This document shows positions 1 to 7,488 of a DNA stretch of 64,000 nt, one piece after another. The stretch comes from Ralstonia sp. 25mfcol4.1. GTDB lineage: Bacteria; Pseudomonadota; Gammaproteobacteria; Burkholderiales; Burkholderiaceae. A program made the translations under genes and the position numbers. Every line of letters begins with the position of its first letter. Within the stretch, counting starts at the first letter, position 1. The stretch covers positions 1 through 64,000 of the forward strand of contig NZ_FNJO01000019.1 of assembly GCF_900104095.1 (NCBI RefSeq), read 5' to 3'. The notes under the pieces were generated by a model. It was not told the DNA's origin. It ran no database searches and saw only the letters and a list, made by a program, of their open reading frames with translations.

Positions 1-338
1 AGCGCAATCCGGCGCCCGGACTGATCGTGCATTCGGACCGGGGCAGCCAGTATGCAAGCGAGGAGTACCAGGGATTGCTGGCGCGCCACGGCCTGGTTTG
101 TAGCATGAGCCGGTCGGGCGATTGCTGGGATAACGCCGTAGCCGAACGCTTCTTCCTAAACCTGAAGATGGAGCGGGTCTGGCAGAGGCGGTACACCGAC
201 CGGGCCGAAGCCCGGCGCGACATCACACAGTACATCGTGGACTTCTACAACCCGGTGCGCTTGCATTCGACACTGGGCTACGCGTCGCCAACAGACTACG
301 AGGACAAGTTCCAACAGACCACCCTAACACCTGTCTGA
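1..338 (+). CDS. IS3-family transposase OrfB, C-terminal part (5' end outside window)
   Basis: This is the C-terminal end of a DDE transposase whose start lies before the window. The frame is open from base 3. It shows the second catalytic Asp in HSDRGSQY and the Glu in NAVAERFF, separated by exactly 35 residues, which is the DD(35)E spacing of IS3-family OrfB proteins. It is followed by the YNPVRLHSTLGY segment typical of the family C-terminus. The stop codon overlaps the terminal inverted repeat of the element, so this end of the insertion is intact. Family assignment is firm; the exact IS name cannot be given without the left end. Confidence 0.93.
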   Translation, partial: RNPAPGLIVHSDRGSQYASEEYQGLLARHGLVCSMSRSGDCWDNAVAERFFLNLKMERVWQRRYTDRAEARRDITQYIVDFYNPVRLHSTLGYASPTDYEDKFQQTTLTPV

Positions 339-356
339 AAAAACTTGACCACTACA
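337..356 (-). repeat. Right terminal inverted repeat of the IS3-family element
   Basis: Read on the minus strand the element end begins TGTAGTGGTCAAG, the usual TG start of IS3-family terminal repeats. It overlaps the transposase stop codon and marks the probable junction with chromosomal DNA at about base 356. The left repeat is outside the window, so target duplication cannot be checked. Confidence 0.75.
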
Positions 357-465
357 GAGCAAAACCGGGACGCGCATCCTCCTGCCGGTAATCGCACACC
401 CGCCCGACGGCGAAACCGAAAGCGCGCATAATCGTTGGCCTAACCCGTATAACGATGGAGTCGAG

Positions 466-1407
466 ATGAAGTTGCAGCTGTACGTGCCGGATGGCCGCTA
501 CGCGCCGTGGATCGAGGGCTTTGCCGAAGTGTTGCCCGAAGCGCAATGCGTGACCTGGGAGGAAAGCCAGGGCCAGCGCGTGGACTACGCCGTGGTGTGG
601 CGCCCGCCGCTGGAAATGCTGCGCGGCCGCACGGACCTGAAGGCCGTCTTCAATCTCGGCGCCGGCGTGGACGGCATCCTGCGCCTGCGCGACAACGACC
701 CCGAGGCGCTGCCCGCCGGCGTGCCGATCGTGCGCCTGGACGACGCCGGCATGGCCGCCCAGATGAGCGAGTACGTGGCCGCCGCCGTGCTGCGTTACTT
801 CCGCAAGCTCGATGCCTATGCCACGCAGGAACAGGCCGGCACGTGGAAATTCCTGAAGCCGCACCGCCGCGCCGATTTCACGATCGGCGTGATGGGCATC
901 GGCACGCTGGGCTCGCACATCGCGCGCACGCTGGCCGGCTTCGGCTTCCCGGTACGTGGCTGGAGCCGTTCGGCCAGGACGGTCGAGGGCGTGCAGTCGT
1001 TCCATGGCGCAGACGGGCAAGGGGCGTTCCTGGACGGCCTGAAGGTGCTGGTCAACGTGCTGCCGCTGACGCCCGACACCGAGGACATCATCGACACCGG
1101 TCTGCTCTACAGGCTGGCCAAGGGCGCCTATGTGATCAACGTGGCGCGCGGGCAGCACCTGGTGGAAGCGGACCTGCTGGCGGCCGTGCAGGACGGACAG
1201 ATCGCCGGCGCCACGCTGGACGTGTTCCGCACCGAGCCGCTGCCGGCCGATCATCCGTACTGGCAGGAGCCGCGCATCACGATCACGCCGCATATTTCCG
1301 CGCTGACGCTGCGCGAGGACAGCATCGCGCAGATCGCCGGCAAGATCCGCCTGCTGGCGCAAGGCAAGCCGATTGCCGGCGTGGTGGACCTGCAGCGCGG
1401 CTACTAG
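466..1407 (+). CDS. ghrA: Glyoxylate/hydroxypyruvate reductase A (D-2-hydroxyacid dehydrogenase)
   Basis: A 313-residue cytosolic NAD(P)H-dependent reductase of the D-isomer 2-hydroxyacid dehydrogenase family, expected to reduce glyoxylate to glycolate and hydroxypyruvate to glycerate. The Rossmann motif GIGTLG is at residues 144-149. The catalytic Arg/Glu/His triad is visible as R228 (NVARGQ), E257 (DVFRTEPLP) and H276 (TPHISA). Length and the TWKFLKPHRR segment fit the GhrA subgroup. The start is supported by a TGGAG ribosome site 5 bases upstream. It stands about 110 bp from the end of the IS3 element, whose insertion could affect its promoter. Confidence 0.92.
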   Translation: MKLQLYVPDGRYAPWIEGFAEVLPEAQCVTWEESQGQRVDYAVVWRPPLEMLRGRTDLKAVFNLGAGVDGILRLRDNDPEALPAGVPIVRLDDAGMAAQMSEYVAAAVLRYFRKLDAYATQEQAGTWKFLKPHRRADFTIGVMGIGTLGSHIARTLAGFGFPVRGWSRSARTVEGVQSFHGADGQGAFLDGLKVLVNVLPLTPDTEDIIDTGLLYRLAKGAYVINVARGQHLVEADLLAAVQDGQIAGATLDVFRTEPLPADHPYWQEPRITITPHISALTLREDSIAQIAGKIRLLAQGKPIAGVVDLQRGY

Positions 1408-1472
1408 ACCACGACCGGCCCAGGGACGCCACGGCGGCAGGACAAGAGGACAGAGGGACCGAGGAGACAAGC

Positions 1473-2405
1473 ATGACCATCCCCCAATATGTGAAGATCG
1501 TCGAAGTCGGGCCGCGCGACGGCCTGCAGAACGAGAAAGCGATGGTGCCGGCCGACGTCAAGGTGGCGCTGATCAACAAGCTGACCGACGCCGGCTTCGT
1601 CAATATCGAGGCCGCGTCGTTCGTGTCGCCCAAGTGGGTGCCGCAGATGGCCGACGGGGCCGAGGTGATGGCCCGCATCGAACGCCGGCCCGGCACGCTG
1701 TATTCGGTGCTGACGCCGAACATGAAGGGCTTCGAGGGCGCCGTGGCGGCTGGTGCCGACGAAGTGGTGATCTTCGGCGCGGCCAGCGAGGCGTTCTCGC
1801 AGAAGAACATCAATTGCTCGATCGCCGAGTCGATCGCGCGCTTCGCGCCGGTGGCCGCCGCCGCCAAGGAGAAGGGCATCCGCCTGCGCGGCAGCATCTC
1901 TTGCGCGCTCGGCTGCCCGTACCAGGGCGAGGTGCCGGTGCATGCCGTGGTCGATGTGGTGCGCCGCATGCGCGAGCTGGGCTGCGACGAGATCGACATT
2001 GCCGACACCATCGGCGTGGGCACGCCGCTGAAGGTGCAGGAGGTGATGCGCGCCGCATCGGCCGAATTCGCGATCGACCGGCTGTCGGGGCACTTTCACG
2101 ATACCTACGGGCAGGCGCTGTCGAACATCCTGGCCAGCCTGGAAGTGGGCATCGCCATTTTCCACGCGTCGGTGGCGGGGCTGGGCGGCTGCCCCTATGC
2201 CAAGGGCGCCACCGGCAACGTGGCCACCGAGGACGTGCTGTACATGCTGCAGGGCATGGGCCTGCATACCGGCATCGATCTGGAGGCCGTGGTGCGGGCC
2301 GGCGACTATATCTCGCAGGCCATCGGCCGCGCCAACAGCTCGCGCGTGGGCAAGGCGCTGCTGACCAAGTGGGCGGCAGCGGCCGACGCCACGGTCTGTG
2401 TCTGA
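1473..2405 (+). CDS. mvaB: Hydroxymethylglutaryl-CoA lyase
   Basis: A 310-residue TIM-barrel lyase that cleaves HMG-CoA to acetoacetate and acetyl-CoA, the last step of leucine degradation. GPRDGLQNE at residues 13-21 carries the catalytic Arg15/Asp16, H207 and H209 (GHFHDTYG) are the expected metal ligands, and C240 lies in the VAGLGGCPYA signature. The reading frame stays open far upstream, but the start at 1473 is chosen because the family N-terminus begins here and GAGGAG precedes it. It lies 65 bp after ghrA and 18 bp before ybaK, so these may be co-transcribed. The usual partners for leucine catabolism (isovaleryl-CoA dehydrogenase, carboxylase) are not in the window. Confidence 0.93.
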   Translation: MTIPQYVKIVEVGPRDGLQNEKAMVPADVKVALINKLTDAGFVNIEAASFVSPKWVPQMADGAEVMARIERRPGTLYSVLTPNMKGFEGAVAAGADEVVIFGAASEAFSQKNINCSIAESIARFAPVAAAAKEKGIRLRGSISCALGCPYQGEVPVHAVVDVVRRMRELGCDEIDIADTIGVGTPLKVQEVMRAASAEFAIDRLSGHFHDTYGQALSNILASLEVGIAIFHASVAGLGGCPYAKGATGNVATEDVLYMLQGMGLHTGIDLEAVVRAGDYISQAIGRANSSRVGKALLTKWAAAADATVCV

Positions 2406-2423
2406 ACCAGGAGAACAACAAGC

Positions 2424-2927
2424 ATGAGCGAAAACCCGACGCTTCCCGAATCCGCGCAGCGCGTGGCGGACCTGCTAGCCGGCATTGGCCATGACCGGCC
2501 GGTGGTGATGCTGCCGGCTACCGGCAAGACCTCGGCCGAGGCCGCCGCCGGGCTGGGCTGCACCGTGGCGGAGATCGCCAAGTCGATCATCTTCCGCCGC
2601 GTGGAGGACGATGTGCCGGTGCTGGTGATCGCCAGCGGCAGCAATCGCGTGGACGAGACGAAGGTGGAAGCCCGCGTGGGCAAGCTGGGCAAGGCCGACG
2701 CGAAGTTCGTGCGCGAGAAGACCGGCTACGCCATTGGCGGCGTCTGCCCGATCGGCCATGCGGTGAAGCCGGTGATGCTGCTGGACGCCGACCTGTTCCA
2801 GTACGACAGCGTCTGGGCGGCCGCCGGCCATCCCCATGCGGTGTTCAACCTGACGCCGCAACAGCTGCAGGCCATGACCGGCGCGGAAGTGGCCGACGTG
2901 GCGCAAGGCCCGCAGGCCCAGGCATGA
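2424..2927 (+). CDS. ybaK: YbaK/EbsC-family aminoacyl-tRNA deacylase
   Basis: A 167-residue single-domain editing protein of the YbaK/ProX superfamily, which hydrolyses misacylated tRNA such as Cys-tRNA(Pro). Visible family features are the conserved lysine in AEIAKSI and the GYAIGGVCPIGH motif that forms the GxxPxG substrate-binding loop. Domain length matches the free-standing enzymes, with no synthetase domain attached. AGGAG precedes the start. It overlaps the next gene by four bases (ATGA), so translation is coupled to the DUF1289 protein. Which tRNA it edits cannot be told from sequence alone. Confidence 0.88.
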   Translation: MSENPTLPESAQRVADLLAGIGHDRPVVMLPATGKTSAEAAAGLGCTVAEIAKSIIFRRVEDDVPVLVIASGSNRVDETKVEARVGKLGKADAKFVREKTGYAIGGVCPIGHAVKPVMLLDADLFQYDSVWAAAGHPHAVFNLTPQQLQAMTGAEVADVAQGPQAQA

Positions 2928-3175
2928 CGCCCGCCCGTCGCCGGCTTCTGGCTGACCTGGTGCGCGGTGCGGCTGCGGCGCAGATCGTGTCGCCGGTGCC
3001 GTCACCGTGCCGCAGCATCTGCAAGATGGACCGCGACAGCGGCTACTGCGAAGGCTGCCTGCGGACCATTGCCGAGATCGCGGCGTGGTCGGGTGCCGAC
3101 GACGAAGAACGCCGCCGCGTCTGGGCCTTGTTGCCGGCGCGCGTGCCGCAGCTTTGCGAAGGCAACGCGGCATGA
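2924..3175 (+). CDS. DUF1289 cysteine-motif protein
   Basis: A small 83-residue protein with the DUF1289 pattern: Cys-x3-Cys-x-Met-Asp-x3-Gly-x-Cys-x2-Cys-x-Arg-Thr, followed by EIAAW. The four clustered cysteines suggest a metal or Fe-S site, but the family has no established biochemical role. It overlaps the upstream ybaK and the downstream hydrolase by ATGA at both ends, which supports real, coupled translation. Confidence 0.85.
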   Translation: MTPARRRLLADLVRGAAAAQIVSPVPSPCRSICKMDRDSGYCEGCLRTIAEIAAWSGADDEERRRVWALLPARVPQLCEGNAA

Positions 3176-4116
3176 GCGCGGCCATCGCATCGGGGGCGTT
3201 CGGGCTGCCCGCCACGATGCGCGTCTTCGAACGCGGCTGGCTGTCCGCGAACAACGTGCTGTGGATCGACGATGCCACGCAGGACACCACGCTGGTCGAT
3301 ACCGGCTACGTCACGCACGCCGCCCAGACCGTGGCGCTGGTGGAAGCCGCGCTCGACGGCCGTCCGCTGCGGCGCGTGATCAACACCCACCTGCATTCCG
3401 ACCACTGCGGCGGCAACGCGGCGCTCCAGCAACGCTGGCAACCGCGCACGGCCATCCCTGCCGCCGAGGCAGCGGCGGTGACGGCCTGGGATACCGATGC
3501 CCTGAGCTTCGATGCCACCGGCCAGCAGTGCGCGCGTTTCACGTTCGACGAGGTGCTGCACGACGGCGACACGCTGCGGCTGGGCGGCATCGACTGGCGC
3601 GTGATCGCCGCGCCGGGGCACGACCCGCACGCGGTCATGCTGTTCGCGCCGGCGCAGCGCATCCTGATCTCGGGCGACGCGCTGTGGGAAAACGGTTTCG
3701 GCGTGATCTTTCCCGAGCTTGACGGCGAAAGCGGTTTCGCCGAGCAGGCAGCCATCCTGTCGCTGATCGACACCCTCGACGCCCGGCTGGTGATTCCCGG
3801 CCATGGCCGCGTGTTCGACGATGTGGCCGGCGCCGTGGCCCGTGCGCGAAGCCGGCTGGACTACCTGCAGGCCGATCCGCTGCGCAACGCCACGCATGCG
3901 ATGCGCGTGCTGGCCAAGTTCAAGTTGCTGGAAGCCCAGGCGCTGCCGCGCGACGCCCTGTTCACGTGGTTCGCCGCCACGCCGCTGATGCAGCGCATGC
4001 ATGCGCGCTTCACGCCTGGCCAGTCGCTGGAAGCGGTATTCGACCAGACCCTGCAGGCGCTGGAGAAAGTGGGCGCGCTGCAGCGTGACGGCAACCTGGT
4101 GGCCAACCGGGACTGA
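3172..4116 (+). CDS. MBL-fold metallo-hydrolase
   Basis: A 314-residue metallo-beta-lactamase-fold hydrolase. The metal-binding signature HLHSDH is at residues 73-78, with further ligands H150 (APGHD), D169 (SGDA) and H211 (IPGHG), so a complete two-metal site is present. The C-terminal 90 residues form a helical extension seen in glyoxalase-II-like and related branches. The frame is open upstream, but ATG 3172 overlaps the stop of the DUF1289 gene and has GAAGG before it. Substrate is unknown; a thioesterase or lactonase role is possible. Confidence 0.88.
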   Translation: MSAAIASGAFGLPATMRVFERGWLSANNVLWIDDATQDTTLVDTGYVTHAAQTVALVEAALDGRPLRRVINTHLHSDHCGGNAALQQRWQPRTAIPAAEAAAVTAWDTDALSFDATGQQCARFTFDEVLHDGDTLRLGGIDWRVIAAPGHDPHAVMLFAPAQRILISGDALWENGFGVIFPELDGESGFAEQAAILSLIDTLDARLVIPGHGRVFDDVAGAVARARSRLDYLQADPLRNATHAMRVLAKFKLLEAQALPRDALFTWFAATPLMQRMHARFTPGQSLEAVFDQTLQALEKVGALQRDGNLVANRD

Positions 4117-4118
4117 CC

Positions 4119-4670
4119 ATGCAGCCGCTGCGCAGCCAGGCGTTCCAGCTCAGGCCGTTCCGCGCCAGCGATGAGGCCCAGTTCGTGATGGCGGTGCGCG
4201 AGTCGATGCCGACGGTGGGGCTGTGGATGCCGTGGGCGCGGGCGGACTACAGCATCTACGATGCGCGCGAGTGGTTCGAGCGGTGCGCGATGATGATGGA
4301 TGAGGGCGCCGCGTACGACATCGGCGTGTTCTCGCCCGACGGCCGCGAGCTTTACGGCGGCGTGGCCATCAATCAGATCCGCCGCGAGGACAACACGGGC
4401 AACCTGGGCTACTGGATCCGGCAGAGCCAGCAGCACAAGGGACTGGCGTCGGGCGCGGCGACGATGATGGCCTGCTACGGCTTTCACACGCTTGGGCTCA
4501 CGCGGCTGGAGATCGTGGCAGTCGAGACCAACCTCGCAAGCCGCGCCGTCGCCGAGAAGATCGGTGCCGGGTTCGAGTGCATCGCCCGCAATCGCCTGAT
4601 TCTGCGCGGGCGGCCCGTGCCGGCGGCGGTGTATTCGCTGGTACCCGAGTCATTTTCGATGGGCCGATAG
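4119..4670 (+). CDS. GNAT-family N-acetyltransferase (RimJ/RimL type)
   Basis: A 183-residue acetyltransferase of the GNAT_3/RimJ-RimL group. The N-terminal QLRPFRASDEAQF strand-helix, the LGYWIRQSQQHKGLASGA acetyl-CoA loop (about residues 99-116) and the RLEIVAVETNLASRAVAEKIG segment are all typical. It would acetylate an alpha-amino group of a protein or small amine; the substrate cannot be predicted. It begins two bases after the hydrolase stop, with no strong ribosome site, so it is probably translated by coupling as the last gene of the ybaK run. Confidence 0.86.
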   Translation: MQPLRSQAFQLRPFRASDEAQFVMAVRESMPTVGLWMPWARADYSIYDAREWFERCAMMMDEGAAYDIGVFSPDGRELYGGVAINQIRREDNTGNLGYWIRQSQQHKGLASGAATMMACYGFHTLGLTRLEIVAVETNLASRAVAEKIGAGFECIARNRLILRGRPVPAAVYSLVPESFSMGR

Positions 4671-4699
4671 GGCCGGTGGGACGTTTGCGTATCGCTGGC

Positions 4700-4736
4700 T
4701 TGCGCCCCTTTGCCGCCGGGCGGGAGAAGGGCGCAA
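4700..4736. terminator. Hairpin between convergent genes
   Basis: TTGCGCCC (4700-4707) is the perfect inverse complement of GGGCGCAA (4729-4736) around a GC-rich 21-base loop. It sits in the short gap between the GNAT gene and the convergent TonB receptor gene. There is no clear T run, so it may be a shared bidirectional terminator or a simple hairpin. Confidence 0.5.
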
Positions 4737-4763
4737 ACCAGCCGGCCAGCGGCAATTCAGCCG

Positions 4764-6923
4764 TCAGAACTGCGTGCGCATCCCGATCCGCACGCTGCGA
4801 CCCGGCAGCGGCGCGATATCGCGCAGGATCGACGTGGCGCTGCGTGCCTCGGTGTTGGTCAGGTTGTCGCCGCGGACATAGAACAGCGTCTGCGTGCCCG
4901 ACAGCTTCATCTTGTAGGTCAGCGCCACGCCCAGCATCGTGTAGGCGTCGGTCGGCGTATCGCCGGTCGGCACACGGCTCTGGCGGGCATTCCAGTCCAC
5001 GTTGACGCGGGCGCCCCACGGGCCGGCGGCGTAGACCAGCGACCCGCCCAGGCGCAGCGGCGACAGGCGCGGCAGCGGCTGGCCGTTGCTGCGGTTCTCG
5101 CCGTGGACATAGTCGGCGCGCGCTTCGAAGTCGAGCGAATCGCTGGTGGTCAGCATCTTCTGCAGCAGGCGCGTCTTGCCTTCGGCCTCGAAGCCGTACA
5201 GCGTGGCCGGCACGCCCATGTACTGGAGTTCGGGCAGCGCGCCGTCGCTGCCGGCGGCCACCACGTTGCCTTCGGCGTCACGATAGCCGCCCGTGTTCAG
5301 CAGCGCCAGGTAGTTCTGGAAGCGGCTGTAGTACCCCGACACGCTGCCGCTATGGTTGCCCTGCTTGAAGCGCATGCCAAGGTCGATCGACGTGGCGCGT
5401 TCCTTGGCGGCGTTCGGGTCGCCCACTTCGAACGATCCCGTGGCCAGGTGCGGGCCGTTGGCGTACAGCTCGTAGAACGTCGGCGCGCGCTCGGTGTACG
5501 ACAGGTTCGAGGTGACCGTCCAGACCGGGTTGAGCTTGTAGAGCAGGCCGGCCGATGCACTGCCGGCGTTGAAGCTGCGCTCGGCATCGCTGAAGCGGTC
5601 GTTGCCGTTGGCGCTGGCCTTCACCTTGCTGTGGTCCAGGCGGCCGCCGAAGTTCAGCTTCAGGTCGCCCGACGAGATCAGCGGCAGTTCCTCGAACACG
5701 AAGAACGCGGCGTTGTCGGTGGTCGTGCTCGGCACGAAGGCCTCTTCGCCCAGGGCGGAGAAGTCGGTATGGCCGAACTGCGTGCCGATCACGCCGGTCA
5801 TGTTGCCGATCTTGCCGTGCGTGGCTTCCAGGCGGGCGTCCCAGCCGTGGTTCTTGAAGGTCGTGCCGGTTTCGCCGCCCTCGATCTCGCGGTGCTCGTA
5901 GTCGGTGTAGCTGAACTTGCCCTTGACCGATTCGAAGATGCCGTTGGTGGCGCCAGCCAGGTTGCGCGACTCGCCCTCCAGCGCAAAGCGGTCCTGGCGC
6001 ATCTTGATGCGCGCGTCTTCCTCGGCTGGCGTGCCGTAGTCGTTGCGATAGGTCGACCAGTTGGCGCCCACGAAGCCGTCGGCCCACGTGTACGAGCCGC
6101 CCATCGAGCCGCCTTCCTGGTGGGCATTGGTGTTCGGGATCTTGCCGTAGGCCTCGCTCTCGCCTTCGGGCAGCGGCTGGGTGGCGCGCTGCGTGCCGCT
6201 GCGGGCGTAGCCCGGAATGCGCAGATCGCTGGTCTGGCGTACGAAGGCATCGGCGTGCACCGCGAACTTGCCGTTGCCGGCTTCCAGCATGCCGCTGGCG
6301 TTGCGACCCTTGTCGCCGCCGATGGTGCCGCTGACGTCGGCCGCGCCGGAGACGCCGGTAACCGGATCGCGCGGAATGCGGTTGTCGATCACGTTGACCA
6401 CGCCGCCCACGGCGTTGCCGCCGTACATCAGCGCCGCCGGGCCACGCACCACTTCGATCTTCTCGGCCACGAGCGGGTCGATGGGCACCGCGTGGTCATA
6501 GGACAGCGTGGAGGCGTCCAGCGTGGAGCCGCCGTTCTGCAGCACCTTGATGCGGTCGCCGTCCAGGCCCCGGATGGCCGGCCGGCTGGCGTTCGGGCCG
6601 AAGTAGCTCGACGTGACGCCCGGCATGCTGTTCAGCGTTTCGCCGAGCGTGCTGGCCTGGCGCACGGCCAGCGCGTCGCCGCCCAGCGTGGAGACCGGGG
6701 CGACCATGTCGTTCAGGTCGCTGCCGAGCGGATTGGCGGTGACCACCACTTCCTTCAGTGTCGGGGCGGCAGGTTGTGCGGCGGCCGCCGGTGCGGCTTC
6801 GGGGGCGGCCGGAGCGGCGGCCTGGGCGATGGCGTGCGAGGACAGGCCCGCGGTGATCAATGCGGCAAGCGCCGCCAGCGGGGTGCGACGCACCACCAGA
6901 GTACGGTTGGATTTCGAGTACAT
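4764..6923 (-). CDS. TonB-dependent outer-membrane receptor, probably for zinc (ZnuD-like)
   Basis: A 719-residue TonB-dependent receptor. The start at 6923 gives MYSKSNRTLVVRR then a hydrophobic signal peptide ending near AIAQA. The frame is open further upstream, but that part is low-complexity and unlike a signal. An Ala/Pro-rich linker is followed by the TonB box-like LKEVVVTA, the plug domain (MPGVTSSYFGPNASRPAIRGLDGDRIKVLQ, and VEVVRGPAAL-type KIEVVRGPAALMYGG), then a 22-strand barrel ending in aromatic Phe. The plug and PLSYDHAVPIDPL region resemble zinc receptors of the ZnuD group. It follows a DUF2946-like gene and a CobW GTPase behind a putative Zur operator, supporting zinc uptake. 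The metal is inferred from context. Confidence 0.85.
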   Translation of the reverse strand: MYSKSNRTLVVRRTPLAALAALITAGLSSHAIAQAAAPAAPEAAPAAAAQPAAPTLKEVVVTANPLGSDLNDMVAPVSTLGGDALAVRQASTLGETLNSMPGVTSSYFGPNASRPAIRGLDGDRIKVLQNGGSTLDASTLSYDHAVPIDPLVAEKIEVVRGPAALMYGGNAVGGVVNVIDNRIPRDPVTGVSGAADVSGTIGGDKGRNASGMLEAGNGKFAVHADAFVRQTSDLRIPGYARSGTQRATQPLPEGESEAYGKIPNTNAHQEGGSMGGSYTWADGFVGANWSTYRNDYGTPAEEDARIKMRQDRFALEGESRNLAGATNGIFESVKGKFSYTDYEHREIEGGETGTTFKNHGWDARLEATHGKIGNMTGVIGTQFGHTDFSALGEEAFVPSTTTDNAAFFVFEELPLISSGDLKLNFGGRLDHSKVKASANGNDRFSDAERSFNAGSASAGLLYKLNPVWTVTSNLSYTERAPTFYELYANGPHLATGSFEVGDPNAAKERATSIDLGMRFKQGNHSGSVSGYYSRFQNYLALLNTGGYRDAEGNVVAAGSDGALPELQYMGVPATLYGFEAEGKTRLLQKMLTTSDSLDFEARADYVHGENRSNGQPLPRLSPLRLGGSLVYAAGPWGARVNVDWNARQSRVPTGDTPTDAYTMLGVALTYKMKLSGTQTLFYVRGDNLTNTEARSATSILRDIAPLPGRSVRIGMRTQF

Positions 6924-7032
6924 GGCTCGCGATTCGAATTCGGTATTGGCGGGCGCAGCCACGGCAAATGCGCGGCGCGCCCGGTCAGGCGTGCGCGGGC
7001 GCGGGACATCGCCCCGCCCACACGGCTGCAGG

Positions 7033-7488
7033 TCAGGCGAATGCGAAGGCGGCTGGCGGGGCGCGGGACTGGAAGGCGTGTGCCGCCGGCAGATCGGGCC
7101 AGCGGTAGGCCAGGTTGGCCGGCTTGACCGGCTTGCCGAAGGCGAGCGACGGCAGCTCGAAGCTGCCAAAGTGGGTGTCGGCCAGCGTCGCGCCGTCGAA
7201 CAGCACGCACGAGTGGAGGCCGAGTTTCAGCGAAAACGGTTCGGCGTGGCCTGCGTCGGCGGCGCCTTCCGAGGCAGCGGTGGAATCTGTGGAATCTGTG
7301 GATGCGGTGGAATCAGTGGCATCGATCTGGGCGGCGGCCTGCGGCGCGTTCTGCAGCCCGCCATGCATCACGCGGTGCACCAGGCCCGCGTGCTGCGCCA
7401 GCAGCAGGCACGCAACCAGGCACAGCGCCGGCCAGAAGCCGATGCCGCGCGCGCGCCAGCGGGAGAAGAGCGGGAATTCAGTGCGCAT
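7033..7488 (-). CDS. DUF2946-like small membrane/exported protein
   Basis: A 151-residue protein with one N-terminal hydrophobic segment (IGFWPALCLVACLLLAQHAG), an Asp/Ser/Thr-rich spacer, and a C-terminal part with HSCVLFDGATLADTH and FQSRAPP, the pattern of DUF2946-like proteins often found beside metal-transport genes. The spacer is encoded by a short imperfect GTGGAATCT-type repeat near 7281-7320. The start at 7488 is chosen over upstream ATG codons because the frame upstream only reads the His-tract DNA of the overlapping cobW gene. It overlaps the cobW stop by 11 bases, indicating one operon with the receptor. Function is unknown. Confidence 0.75.
   Translation of the reverse strand: MRTEFPLFSRWRARGIGFWPALCLVACLLLAQHAGLVHRVMHGGLQNAPQAAAQIDATDSTASTDSTDSTAASEGAADAGHAEPFSLKLGLHSCVLFDGATLADTHFGSFELPSLAFGKPVKPANLAYRWPDLPAAHAFQSRAPPAAFAFA

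Noticed and set aside
507-1470. Long open frames on both strands overlapping ghrA and HMG-CoA lyase
   Set aside because: They are shadows of the real genes in GC-rich DNA: Arg/Ala/Gly-rich, with no motifs, and they cross gene boundaries.
4710-7127. 805-residue open frame on the plus strand antisense to the TonB receptor
   Set aside because: His/Val/Ala-rich antisense composition with no recognisable domain. The minus strand encodes a full TonB-dependent receptor with signal peptide and terminal Phe.
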